A stretch of DNA of 64,000 bases from Gluconacetobacter diazotrophicus PA1 5 (lineage in GTDB: Bacteria; Pseudomonadota; Alphaproteobacteria; Acetobacterales; Acetobacteraceae), in the NCBI RefSeq assembly GCF_000021325.1, contig NC_011365.1, positions 1,708,501 through 1,772,500 on the forward strand, written 5' to 3'. This document shows positions 54,499 through 63,298 of this stretch, in pieces. Under the pieces are notes generated by a model. It worked only from the letters and a program-made list of their open reading frames with translations. It searched no databases and was not told the origin of the DNA. Position 1 is the stretch's first letter. The number at the start of each line of letters is the position of its first letter. The position numbers and the translations under genes are program-made.

Positions 54499-56949
54499 GT
54501 GCGACGAACGACCATCCTTCTTTCCGCCACGACGGCACTGGTGACGATGGCGGGCCCTGCGGCGCCGAGCCGCGCCCACGCGCAGTCCGTGAGCGATACG
54601 ACCGCCACGCCCACGCCCCCCGCGCCTTCGACCGTCATGCGCAAGGTCGCCAGGACCGCGTCGGCATCGCCGGCCACGGATGGCGACAAGGACGAGCAGG
54701 TGATCGTCACCGGCACGCGCGATCCGCACCAGACCGCGCGCAGCAGCGTCAGCCCGATCCAGGTCGTCACCGCGGCGCAGCTTGCCGCCACCGGGCAGGC
54801 CGACGTCCGCGACGCGCTGATCCAGCTTGCGCCGTCCGTCGCGCGGTCCATCCGCGTGAACGGCAGCGCCAACATGACCGACGCGATCAGCCTGCGCGGC
54901 CTGACGCCGAACCAGACCCTGGTCCTGGTGAACGGCAAGCGCCGGCACACCACGGCCGTCCTGTCGAACAACGCGGGGCCCCAGCAGGGCGCGACGCCCG
55001 TCGATATCGACATGATTCCGGTTTCGGCCGTCGATCACATCGAAATCCTGCAGGACGGCGCCGCCGCGCAATATGGTTCGGACGCGATCGCGGGCGTGGT
55101 CAACATCATCCTCAAGCACGATACGCACGGGCTGGAGGCCCAGTCGCTGAACGGCGGGCGCTATGCGGGTGACGGCTTTACCTCCGGCGAATCGCTGAAC
55201 TGGGGAACATCCCTGTCCGGACGTGGGTTTTTCGACCTGAACGCGGAATACAAATACCAGGACCACACATTCCGCGCCACGCCGGACAGCCGCACCGGCC
55301 GCAACGACTTCATGGATATCGGCGACCCGCGCCAGCAGCGCGAGACGATCGGCTACAACATGGAATATGCCATCACCGACGATGTGAAGCTGTATTCCTT
55401 CGCGACCTATGGCCACCGGAACGGGGAAAGCTACCAGGATTACCGCGTCCCCACCGCCAGCCTGCCCATGTACCCCTACGGATTCAGCCCGCAGGAAACC
55501 CTGGACGAGAACGATTACAGCGTGACCGTCGGTTTCAAGGGCCGCAAGTTCAACTGGGACTGGGATTTGAGCACGACCTACGGCGGAGATTCCGAGCGGA
55601 TGGGACTGTTCGACAGCATCAACACCGCAATGCTTCAGAATTTCGGCTCTTCGCCCACGCGATTCCATCTGATGTCGTTCAGCAACACCCAGTGGACGAC
55701 CGATGCCGGCGTGCGCCGCGCCTTCGACGTCCCCCTGTTGGCGGCGCCGCTGAATCTGGCACTGGGCGCGCAATATCGTTATGACAGCTACCATATCGGC
55801 GCGGGCGACATGGGATCGTATTACGGCACCGGCGCGTCGGCCTTCCATGGGCTGAGCCCGGACAACGCCAGCGACAGCAACCGCGACGTGACGGCCGGAT
55901 ATATCGATGTTTCCACCCAGCTTCTGCCGAAATGGCAGGTGGACCTGGCGGGGCGGTTCGAACATTACACCGACGCGGGCGATACCGAGACCGGCAAGGT
56001 TTCGTCGCGCTATGACGTCAACCGGTATTTCGGCCTGCGCGGCACCGTCGCCAGCGGCTTCCGCGCCCCGACCCTGGCCGAGGAGCACTGGTCGAACATG
56101 TCCGTCGCCGCGACGACGGCCACCGGTTACATTCCCGTCGATTCCGCCGGGGCGCGACTGCTGGGCGCGAAGCCGCTGAAGCCCGAACGGTCGACCAGCT
56201 TCAGCGCCGGCTTCGTCGTCAACCCGATCGACAACCTGCATGTAACGGTCGACGCCTACCAGATCGACCTGCGGGACCGGATCATGGCGGCCGGCGTCTA
56301 TAACGGCGCCAGCGCCATCGAGGCGCTGGCGCTGAACGGCTTCGCCATTCCCGCCGGGGTGACGGCGAACGCGGTCACGGCGCAATATTACGCCAATGCC
56401 GCCAGCACCCGCACGCGCGGCCTGGACATCACGGCGAACTACCTGACGCGCCTGGGCCGGTACGGCCGCATCAACTGGGACGTGGCCGCCAATTTCAACC
56501 AGACCACCATCCGCCACGTGGCCGAGGACGGAAACGGCAATTCCCTGCTCAACGCGCAGCAGGAAGCCTACCTGACCAGCTACACGCCCAGGAACCGGGT
56601 CATTTTCGGCGGCGTCTGGCATTACGGCGACCTGGACTTCACCGTCCATGAAATCCGCTACGGCCATGCGACATCGCAACTGGAGTACTATACCGGCCCG
56701 CTGGCCTATTCGAACACGCAGTTCATGCGCTTCCTCAACCCGCCGCGCTACGAGACCAACCTCGTGATCGGCTACCAGGTCAGCCCGCGCTGGCATGTGG
56801 CGCTGGGCGCGAACAATGTCGGCAATGCCAGGCAGAAGAAGATTCCGGAACAGTTCCGCTACCTTGGCGCCTATGCCTATGACGTGAATATCGAACAGAT
56901 CGGCTACAATGGCGGGTTCTACTACTTCCAGGTCAACTTCAAGCTCTGA
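54499..56949 (+). CDS. TonB-dependent outer-membrane receptor
   Basis: An 816-residue receptor. A signal peptide ends around residue 28 (SRAHAQ). A plug domain contains EQVIVTGTR (TonB-box-like region), ALIQLAPSVARS, ISLRGLTPNQTLVLVNGKRR and VDHIEILQDGAAAQYGSDAIAGVVNIIL. A beta-barrel follows, ending YYFQVNFKL with the terminal aromatic/hydrophobic residues needed for outer-membrane insertion. The ligand is unknown; no siderophore genes are adjacent. The GTG start follows AAGGAG. Confidence 0.93.
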   Translation: MRRTTILLSATTALVTMAGPAAPSRAHAQSVSDTTATPTPPAPSTVMRKVARTASASPATDGDKDEQVIVTGTRDPHQTARSSVSPIQVVTAAQLAATGQADVRDALIQLAPSVARSIRVNGSANMTDAISLRGLTPNQTLVLVNGKRRHTTAVLSNNAGPQQGATPVDIDMIPVSAVDHIEILQDGAAAQYGSDAIAGVVNIILKHDTHGLEAQSLNGGRYAGDGFTSGESLNWGTSLSGRGFFDLNAEYKYQDHTFRATPDSRTGRNDFMDIGDPRQQRETIGYNMEYAITDDVKLYSFATYGHRNGESYQDYRVPTASLPMYPYGFSPQETLDENDYSVTVGFKGRKFNWDWDLSTTYGGDSERMGLFDSINTAMLQNFGSSPTRFHLMSFSNTQWTTDAGVRRAFDVPLLAAPLNLALGAQYRYDSYHIGAGDMGSYYGTGASAFHGLSPDNASDSNRDVTAGYIDVSTQLLPKWQVDLAGRFEHYTDAGDTETGKVSSRYDVNRYFGLRGTVASGFRAPTLAEEHWSNMSVAATTATGYIPVDSAGARLLGAKPLKPERSTSFSAGFVVNPIDNLHVTVDAYQIDLRDRIMAAGVYNGASAIEALALNGFAIPAGVTANAVTAQYYANAASTRTRGLDITANYLTRLGRYGRINWDVAANFNQTTIRHVAEDGNGNSLLNAQQEAYLTSYTPRNRVIFGGVWHYGDLDFTVHEIRYGHATSQLEYYTGPLAYSNTQFMRFLNPPRYETNLVIGYQVSPRWHVALGANNVGNARQKKIPEQFRYLGAYAYDVNIEQIGYNGGFYYFQVNFKL

Positions 56950-56954
56950 TCGCG

Positions 56955-56981
56955 CGCGGGCGGCAGGAAATGCCGCCCGCG
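56955..56981 (+). terminator. hairpin after the TonB receptor gene
   Basis: CGCGGGCGGCA (56955-56965) and TGCCGCCCGCG (56971-56981) form an 11-base-pair stem with a GGAAA loop, six bases past the stop and followed by a short T run. Confidence 0.78.
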
Positions 56982-57129
56982 GTTTGCAATTCAGCACATT
57001 GTGCGCGAGACCGCGACGAAACCGGCGTGGCGTCGCTGGAAACCCATGCTCTACTGCACGGCGCCGCGCTGGCCCGGATGGGGGCCGTCGTGACGGCAGG
57101 CGGCCGGCATTTTCACGGAGACGAACCGC

Positions 57130-58599
57130 ATGACCGCACCGACCCTGAACGACCCGGACCTGTTCCGCCAGCAGGCCTTCATTGCCGGCGCATGGGTCGA
57201 CGCCGACGACGGACGGACGATCCCGGTGGACGACCCCGCCACGGGCGCGATCATCGGCCATGTCCCGGACTGCGGCGCCCCCCAGGCCCGCGCCGCGATC
57301 GACGCCGCCGCACGGGCCCAGGCCGACTGGAAGCACCGTCCCCCTGCCGAACGCGCCGCCATCCTGATGGCCTGGTACGACCTGATGCTGGAACACAGCG
57401 AAGACCTGGCGCGGATCATGACCATCGAGCAGGGCAAGATCCTGGCCGAGGCGCTGGGTGAAGTCCGCTACGCCGCGTCGTTCTTCAAATGGTTCGCCGA
57501 GGAAGCGCGGCGCATCGACGGCGCGGTCCTGGCCCCGCCCGCGCGCGACCGCCGCATCCTGGTGCTGAAGGAACCGGTGGGGGTCAGCGCCGCGATCACG
57601 CCGTGGAACTTCCCGCTGGCCATGATCACCCGCAAATGCGCCCCCGCCCTGGCGGCCGGATGCAGCATGGTGATCAAGCCGTCCGAACTGACGCCCTTTT
57701 CCGCGCTGGCGGTGGCCCGGCTGGGCGAACGTGCCGGCGTGCCCGCCGGGATGATCAGCATCGTCACCGGCATGCCGGAGGCCATCGGCGCGGAACTGAC
57801 CGCCAACCCGGTGGTGCGCAAACTGTCCTTCACCGGTTCGACCCGGGTCGGGGCGATCCTGATGCGGCAGTCCGCCGACACCATCAAGCGGCTGAGCCTC
57901 GAACTGGGCGGCAACGCGCCGTTCCTCGTCTTCGACGACGCCGCATGCGATCTGGCGGTGCAGGGGGCGATGGCCAGCAAGTTCCGCAATGCCGGCCAGA
58001 CCTGCATCTGCGCCAACCGCGTGCTGGTCCAGTCCGGCATCCATGACCGGTTCGTCGCACACCTGCTGGACGCCGTTGCGGCGCTGCGGGTCGGGTCGGG
58101 CCTCGATCCGGCCGCGACCCTGGGTCCGCTGATCAACGACGCCGCGGTGGCCAAGGTGCGCGCGCATGTCGAGGACGCGCTGGCCCGGGGCGCACGCTAT
58201 GCCTCCGCCCCGCTGCATGTCGATGGCCGCTTTGTCAGCCCGGTGGTCCTGACCGGGGTCACGGCCGACATGCTGATCGCGCGCGAGGAAACGTTCGGCC
58301 CCGTCCTGCCGGTCTTCCGCTTCGACACGGAAGAGGAAGCCGTGCGCCTGGCCAATGCGACGCCGTTCGGGCTGGCGAGCTATTTCTTCACCGGCAGCCT
58401 GGACCGCGCCTGGCGGGTGGGCGAGGCGCTGGAATTCGGCATGGTCGGGCTGAATACCGGCGCGATCTCGATGGAATCGGCGCCGTTCGGCGGGGTCAAG
58501 CAATCGGGCCTGGGCCGCGAAGGCGGCCATCCCGGGCTGGACGAGTTCCTGGAAATCAAGAGCTTCCACATGGGCGGGCTCGGGAGTGGCACGGCATGA
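57130..58599 (+). CDS. gabD: succinate-semialdehyde dehydrogenase family enzyme
   Basis: A 489-residue aldehyde dehydrogenase with the GabD-like pattern: TPWNFPLAMITRKCAPALAAG, FTGSTRVGAILM, the base glutamate in LELGGNAPF and the nucleophile in NAGQTCICANRV. The late ESAPFGGVKQSGLGREGG is typical. It probably oxidises succinate semialdehyde or a related semialdehyde, fitting an amine or omega-amino-acid route with the aminotransferase 5 kb away. It overlaps the GNAT gene by four bases. Confidence 0.87.
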   Translation: MTAPTLNDPDLFRQQAFIAGAWVDADDGRTIPVDDPATGAIIGHVPDCGAPQARAAIDAAARAQADWKHRPPAERAAILMAWYDLMLEHSEDLARIMTIEQGKILAEALGEVRYAASFFKWFAEEARRIDGAVLAPPARDRRILVLKEPVGVSAAITPWNFPLAMITRKCAPALAAGCSMVIKPSELTPFSALAVARLGERAGVPAGMISIVTGMPEAIGAELTANPVVRKLSFTGSTRVGAILMRQSADTIKRLSLELGGNAPFLVFDDAACDLAVQGAMASKFRNAGQTCICANRVLVQSGIHDRFVAHLLDAVAALRVGSGLDPAATLGPLINDAAVAKVRAHVEDALARGARYASAPLHVDGRFVSPVVLTGVTADMLIAREETFGPVLPVFRFDTEEEAVRLANATPFGLASYFFTGSLDRAWRVGEALEFGMVGLNTGAISMESAPFGGVKQSGLGREGGHPGLDEFLEIKSFHMGGLGSGTA

Positions 58600-59459
58600 T
58601 CGACGAAGACCGTCCTTCCGCGATCTCGCTCCGCGCCATGCGGGACACCGACATCGAGGCCGCCAGCCTGCTGTCGAAGGCCCTGGGCTGGCCGCACCGG
58701 CTGGAGGACTGGCAGTTCATGTTCGCGGCCGGCCACGGGCTGGTTGCCGAAACGCCGGCGGGGGAACTCGTCGGGACGATCCTGTGGTGGACCTACGGCG
58801 CGCACGATGCCTCGCTGGGCATGGTGATCGTCTCGGGCGCGTGGCAGGGCCACGGGATCGGCCGACGGCTGATGAGCGGCGCCCGCAGCGCCCTGCCCGG
58901 CCGCACCCTGCACCTGAACGCAACCCCGGTCGGCATACCGCTGTATGAAAAGCTGGGCTTTTCCCCCTGCGGGCTGGTCGAGCAGCGCCAGGCCATCGCC
59001 GCGACCCAGCCGCTGATCCCCCTGCCCGAAGGCATGCGCCTGCGACCGGCGGGGCAGAGCGACCTGGCCGCCCTTTCGGCCCTGGACCATGCGGCGACCG
59101 GCATGGCGCGGCAAGACCTGCTGCACGCCCTGCTGGGGGCCGGGCGGGGCATCGTGGTGGATGATGGCGGAACGATCGTCGGCTATTCGATCTGTCGCCC
59201 GTTCGGATGGGGCAACGTCATCGGCCCGGTGATCGCCACCACCGACCTGTTCGCCTCGGCGATGATCGCCCACTGGATCGGCAGCGGCGCGGGGCAGTTC
59301 ACGCGCATCGACGTGCCGGCCGCGTGCGGCCTGACCGCGTGGCTGGACGAGGTCGGGCTGCCACGGGTCGATACCGTGACGACGATGCGCACCGCGACCG
59401 ATCGCGAGGGCGCGCGGGGGACGACGGTTTTTGCCCTGTGCAGTCAGGCGCTGGGGTAG
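58596..59459 (+). CDS. tandem GNAT-domain acetyltransferase
   Basis: A 287-residue protein. The first half (residues about 8-125) is a GNAT domain with the acetyl-CoA loop SGAWQGHGIGRRLM; the second half (about 145-280) is a weaker GNAT-like domain. The acceptor is unknown. The start overlaps the gabD-like stop (ATGA), so the two are co-translated and may act in one pathway. Confidence 0.83.
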   Translation: MIDEDRPSAISLRAMRDTDIEAASLLSKALGWPHRLEDWQFMFAAGHGLVAETPAGELVGTILWWTYGAHDASLGMVIVSGAWQGHGIGRRLMSGARSALPGRTLHLNATPVGIPLYEKLGFSPCGLVEQRQAIAATQPLIPLPEGMRLRPAGQSDLAALSALDHAATGMARQDLLHALLGAGRGIVVDDGGTIVGYSICRPFGWGNVIGPVIATTDLFASAMIAHWIGSGAGQFTRIDVPAACGLTAWLDEVGLPRVDTVTTMRTATDREGARGTTVFALCSQALG

Positions 59460-59463
59460 CAAC

Positions 59464-59584
59464 GTTCTTTTTTGAAAAAAAGAACCAAAAAACTTTTGAT
59501 CTGTTCGGGAGCCTTGTGCCGGGTACATGCGACGGCCCAAAACGGATAAAAGTCTTTTTGCTTCTTTTTCTTCAGAAAAAGAAG
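59464..59584. repeat. MITE-like palindromic intergenic element
   Basis: Two perfect palindromes bound this 121-base gap. At 59464-59485 GTTCTTTTTT pairs with AAAAAAGAAC; at 59561-59584 CTTCTTTTTCT pairs with AGAAAAAGAAG. The outer sections are also imperfect inverted copies of each other over about 38 bases (ATCAAAAGTTTTTTGGTTC against ATAAAAGTCTTTTTGCTTC). The element is much richer in A and T than its surroundings. It may terminate the gabD-GNAT transcript and lies immediately before the ribosome-binding site of the ghrA-like gene. Confidence 0.65.
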
Positions 59585-59600
59585 AAATCAGGAAACTTTC

Positions 59601-60527
59601 ATGTCCTTCGTCATCAAATCCACCCCGGAACGCGCCGCCATCTGGTCCGCCCTGTTCGCGGCCCACATGCCCGACCAGAAGATCGAGATCTGGCCCGATA
59701 TCGCCGATCCACATTCCGTCGAATTCCTGGCCGCCTGGGTACCGCCCCGGGACCTGGAGCAGACATTTCCCAACCTGAAGGTGCTGTTTTCGGTCGGCGC
59801 GGGGGTGGACCAGTTGGACCTGTCCGCCGTGCCGGCCCATGTGCAGGTCGTGCGCATGATCGAATCCGGCCTGACCGACGGCATGGTGGATTACGTGCGG
59901 TTCTCGGTCCTCGCCCTGCATCGGGGCATGCTGCGCTACGTGGCGCAGCAGCGCGAGCAGGTATGGAAAGCGCACCCCTATGTGCCGGCGTCGGCGCTGA
60001 CTGTAGGCGTGATGGGCCTGGGGCAGCTCGGCCTGCCGGTCGTCGAGGCCGTACGGGCGCTGGGCTATGGCTGCCGGGGCTGGGCGCGGAGCCGGCGCGA
60101 CATCGACGGCATTCCGACCTTCGCCGGGCAGGAGGAACTGGATGCGTTCCTGGGCGGGACGGACATCCTGGTCTGCCTTCTGCCGCTGACCGCCGAAACG
60201 ACGGGACTTCTGGCCCGGCCGCTTTTCTCGCGCCTGCCGCGCGGCGCGGGGCTGGTCCATTGCGGGCGGGGCAAGCAACTGGTGCTGGACGACCTGATGG
60301 CCGCGCTGGATGCCGGGGAACTGGGCGGCGCCATCGTCGATGTCACCGATCCCGAGCCGCTGCCGCCCGGCCACGCCCTGTGGAACCGGGCGGATGTCCT
60401 GATCACCCCCCACACGGCCAGCATCACCCAAGCGGAAACGGGCGGGAAATCCATCGTGGAGAACCTGCAACGCTACCGAAAGGGCGACCCCCTCAAGGGC
60501 CTGGTGGACAGAACCATCGGGTACTGA
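59601..60527 (+). CDS. ghrA: GhrA-like glyoxylate/hydroxypyruvate reductase
   Basis: A 308-residue D-2-hydroxyacid dehydrogenase. It has the Rossmann motif VMGLGQLGLPVVEAV (a GxGxxG variant), the substrate-domain VLFSVGAGVDQLD, CLLPLTAETTGLL, the catalytic arginine-region VHCGRGKQL and the late histidine in LITPHTASIT. The fit is to GhrA, which reduces glyoxylate and hydroxypyruvate. In CGRGKQ the usual asparagine of RG(x)N is lysine, as in GhrA members. AGGAAA precedes the ATG. Confidence 0.85.
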   Translation: MSFVIKSTPERAAIWSALFAAHMPDQKIEIWPDIADPHSVEFLAAWVPPRDLEQTFPNLKVLFSVGAGVDQLDLSAVPAHVQVVRMIESGLTDGMVDYVRFSVLALHRGMLRYVAQQREQVWKAHPYVPASALTVGVMGLGQLGLPVVEAVRALGYGCRGWARSRRDIDGIPTFAGQEELDAFLGGTDILVCLLPLTAETTGLLARPLFSRLPRGAGLVHCGRGKQLVLDDLMAALDAGELGGAIVDVTDPEPLPPGHALWNRADVLITPHTASITQAETGGKSIVENLQRYRKGDPLKGLVDRTIGY

Positions 60528-60539
60528 CCCGTCATCGGG

Positions 60540-60560
60540 GCCAGGGCCACAGGCCCTGGC
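60540..60560. terminator. hairpin between convergent ghrA-like and encapsulin genes
   Basis: GCCAGGGCC (60540-60548) and GGCCCTGGC (60552-60560) make a perfect nine-base-pair stem with an ACA loop, 12 bases after one stop and nine from the other. It probably ends transcription from both sides. Confidence 0.72.
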
Positions 60561-60569
60561 GGGTTCGCG

Positions 60570-61394
60570 TTACGGGGCCGAGGGCGCTTCGTTCTTCGCA
60601 GCTGACAATGCCACGGATGCCTCGGTCGTCAGCAACTGGAACGTAAAGCTCTCCTGAAGGTAAAGCTCCACGGAATCCGCGGAATGGCTGCTGTACCCGA
60701 TGGAAAAGTCCTGGCCGATATCCAGTTCGAAATCGCCGCCACGGGTGGACAGGACGAAGCCCCCCTCGATCGCCGGGGCCCAGACGATCTTGCCGTCGAT
60801 CAGGCTCTCGATATGCCGGAAGACGGGATATCCCTCATCGTCGCCGCCGCTCAGCGCGGTATAGACGCCGGCGCCGAGCACCACGGCGTAGGGTCCGTTG
60901 ACGCCGGCAAGGCGAAGCTGGTTCAGCGCCGCCGCGATGGCCGCCGGATAGTCGCTGGCGGAAGACGGCAGGGCCAGTTTCGGGTTCGAGGTGCCCTCAC
61001 GAAGGCCCAGGATTCCGGCAGCGGCGTAACCGTCGAATACCGCCCGGTCTTCGGCGAACGCGATTTTCTTCGCGGCGTCCTTCAGGGGTTGCCAGTCCGA
61101 ATCACCCGCGCCACGCTCCACATCGTCGATCGCGTCCCGCGCCAGCGTGAAGGGCACGCGCAGTTCCACCAGCGGCAGCACGTTGCGCCGGACGGCGCGA
61201 ATATCGCTTCCGGGTGCGTCGATGCGCTCGACATGGCCGGTGCCGACAGCCGAAAACCCGAATCCCTTCGCCTCCGGCACATCGACCACGCGCCGGGCGG
61301 CCAGGTAGCGCTTGAGCGTGCGGGAGGCCTCTTCCTCGATCTGCGCCCATGCGGCTTCAGAAATCGGCGCGAGTTCCCGATGCAGATTGTTCAT
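60570..61394 (-). CDS. encapsulin shell protein (family 1, linocin-M18 type)
   Basis: A 274-residue shell protein of HK97-like fold. Diagnostic segments are LHRELAPISEAAWAQIEEEA at the N-terminus (cargo-docking helix), VELRVPFTLARDAIDDVERG, FDGYAAAGILGL and the C-terminal SVELYLQESFTFQLLTTEA. It self-assembles into an icosahedral protein compartment. The start is one base after the stop of the DyP peroxidase gene, so shell and cargo are co-expressed. Confidence 0.95.
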   Translation of the reverse strand: MNNLHRELAPISEAAWAQIEEEASRTLKRYLAARRVVDVPEAKGFGFSAVGTGHVERIDAPGSDIRAVRRNVLPLVELRVPFTLARDAIDDVERGAGDSDWQPLKDAAKKIAFAEDRAVFDGYAAAGILGLREGTSNPKLALPSSASDYPAAIAAALNQLRLAGVNGPYAVVLGAGVYTALSGGDDEGYPVFRHIESLIDGKIVWAPAIEGGFVLSTRGGDFELDIGQDFSIGYSSHSADSVELYLQESFTFQLLTTEASVALSAAKNEAPSAP

Positions 61395-61395
61395 G

Positions 61396-62436
61396 TCAGA
61401 CTTTTTCCTTCAATGAGCCGATTCCGAGCGAGCCGTATGCCGAAGGCGACGGGGGGGCGCTTCCCCCTGCCCCGGACCCGTCCGCAGCACAGCCGGCGGC
61501 CGGTGCGTACGGCGGGACACTGTCCAGGAACGTCGCCGTCGGGATGAAGAACAACGTCCCCGTCACCGCACGGCTGACATCGAGCAGGCGGTCGTAATTA
61601 CCCGGCGGATTGCCGACGAACATGTTTTCGAGCATGCGCTCGATCCGCGAGGGTGCCCGGGCGTAGCCGATGAAATAGGTGCCGAACGCGCCCTTGCCGA
61701 CCTCGCCGAACGGCATGTTCGCGCGCAGGATCTGCAATTGCTGTCCGTCTTCCTCGATCGTCGTCAGGACATTATGGGCGTAGCTGGGCTTGGCCGCGTC
61801 ATCCAGTTCGATGTCGGACAGCTTCTTCCGGCCGATGATCTTCTCCTGCACCTCGACCGGGATCATGTTCCATTTCTTCAGGTCGTGAAGATATTTCTGC
61901 ACGATCACATAGCTGCCGCCGGCGAAGAGAGGGTCCTCGTCCCCGATAATGGTGGCGTCGAAGGCGTCCTGGTTGACCGGGTTTTCGGTGCCGTCGACGA
62001 AGCCGAGCAGATCGCGCTCGTCGAAATATTTGAAGCCGTGTATTTCGTCCACGACGGTGGCCGTGCCTTCGAGACGGGCGGTAATCTGCGCCGCGAGTTC
62101 GAAGCACAGATCCATGCGCGCGGCACGGATGTGGAACAGCAGGTCGCCCGGGGTGGCCGGCGCGTGATGGACCCCATGGATCTCGCGGAAGGAATGCAGG
62201 TCCCGTGGCTTCGGGGCACCGAAAATACGATCCCAGGCGTCCGAACCGATCCCCATCACGCATAACAACTGGCCATCGGGGGCCCGGAAACCAGCCCCGC
62301 GGACCAGGGATGAGAGGTCGGCGCACAAATCCCGCACCGCCGCGTCATGTTCGGCGCGCGCGTCCAGCGTGACGACGAATATGATGGCGGCGGATGTCAG
62401 CTTGGCATCAACAGGTTGTGGATAAGCTGAGGACAA
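61396..62436 (-). CDS. DyP-type heme peroxidase, encapsulin cargo
   Basis: A 346-residue dye-decolorizing peroxidase with GFVDGTENP (the GxxDG motif holding the distal aspartate) and the downstream region with proximal histidine and arginine (DDAAKPSYAHNVLTT, MPFGEVG, FIGYAR). After the catalytic domain comes a Gly/Ala/Pro-rich linker (about 315-333) and the terminal YGSLGIGSLKEK, a recognisable encapsulation peptide. It starts with TTG at 62436; no ATG in frame gives a full-length product. Confidence 0.94.
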   Translation of the reverse strand: MSSAYPQPVDAKLTSAAIIFVVTLDARAEHDAAVRDLCADLSSLVRGAGFRAPDGQLLCVMGIGSDAWDRIFGAPKPRDLHSFREIHGVHHAPATPGDLLFHIRAARMDLCFELAAQITARLEGTATVVDEIHGFKYFDERDLLGFVDGTENPVNQDAFDATIIGDEDPLFAGGSYVIVQKYLHDLKKWNMIPVEVQEKIIGRKKLSDIELDDAAKPSYAHNVLTTIEEDGQQLQILRANMPFGEVGKGAFGTYFIGYARAPSRIERMLENMFVGNPPGNYDRLLDVSRAVTGTLFFIPTATFLDSVPPYAPAAGCAADGSGAGGSAPPSPSAYGSLGIGSLKEKV

Positions 62437-62660
62437 GCCTGACTTCCCTTATGCTGCATTCGACGGCGCGTATGGTGGACGCCAAATAGAATGCCCCTGA
62501 TAGCCCGTGATGTAAACTGAGCGGGCCCCGTCTGTGCGGACCACCGCCGGCATCATCTGGCCGCAACCGGCCGCCCCGCCCCCGAACTTGCGCCATTACT
62601 TTCTCTCGCGAGCATAACGAGGATGCCGCGCGTCATGCCGGTCCCGCAGTGCCTTCCCCG

Positions 62661-63242
62661 TCACATCCGACGCACCAGCGGCAGGAAGATGTCGTCGACG
62701 ATTTCGCGGATCGCATCCTCCGACAGGGGCTGAAAGGTCATCATCATCTCGTGGCGGGCGAGGTCGAGCGGAAGCGACGCGATCCGGGGTGTAAGACGGG
62801 CGGGATCGATCTCGCCCCGTTCGATGGCCCGGCCGATGACGGCATGAAATTGGCTGCCATCTACGATGCGCGCCCGTATGTCGGCGAAGCTCGACCGCTC
62901 GGCGACAAGATCCTTCTGCATGTCGAAGAACAGTTGCAGGTCTCGGGACCCGGCGCGATCCGACATGCACCGGAGAAGCAGACGGAGTTCGTCGCGCAGA
63001 CTGCCCATATCCGGAATGACGATATTCGCTCGCGCGAATTGCTGTGCGAGTGCGGCCGTCGCGAGCGCCGTGCGGCTCGGCCAACGCCGGTGCAGTACCG
63101 GACGGCTGGTTTCCGCACGGCGGGCGACGTTCTCCATCGTCAGTCCCTCATAACCGCGCTCCATTACTTCAGCCCAGGCGGCCTCAAGGATCGCCTCTTC
63201 CAGCGCCGCACCGCGTCGACGTGTCCGCCCTCGAACTCTCAT
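62661..63242 (-). CDS. TetR/AcrR-family regulator
   Basis: A 193-residue regulator with an N-terminal helix-turn-helix (LTMENVARRAETSRPVLHRRWPSR) and a C-terminal domain of the TetR_C type. It lies upstream of the DyP-encapsulin pair on the same strand, with a 224-base gap, and may control it. A palindromic candidate operator lies nine bases before its ATG. The IS element begins only 57 bases upstream, so an original divergent target gene may have been displaced. Confidence 0.88.
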   Translation of the reverse strand: MRVRGRTRRRGAALEEAILEAAWAEVMERGYEGLTMENVARRAETSRPVLHRRWPSRTALATAALAQQFARANIVIPDMGSLRDELRLLLRCMSDRAGSRDLQLFFDMQKDLVAERSSFADIRARIVDGSQFHAVIGRAIERGEIDPARLTPRIASLPLDLARHEMMMTFQPLSEDAIREIVDDIFLPLVRRM

Positions 63243-63250
63243 GGCACTCC

Positions 63251-63275
63251 ATTAAGATACATTGCGAATCTTATT
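63251..63275. promoter_or_regulatory. candidate TetR operator
   Basis: ATTAAGATAC (63251-63260) and GAATCTTATT (63266-63275) are inverted copies matching at eight of ten positions around a five-base centre. The position directly before the tetR start fits autoregulation. Confidence 0.5.
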
Positions 63276-63298
63276 GCCTCTCCTCGCGCGCCCTATAA

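Noticed and set aside
54484-58569. Minus-strand open frame of 1361 codons opposite the TonB receptor and gabD-like genes
   Set aside because: It mirrors codon structure of two well-recognised plus-strand genes, is low-complexity (Arg/Gly/Ala/His-rich) and has no motifs; a typical GC-rich shadow.
59601-60527. Possible phosphite or formate dehydrogenase
   Set aside because: The fold is the same superfamily, but the length and the CGRGKQ segment fit GhrA-type reductases better.
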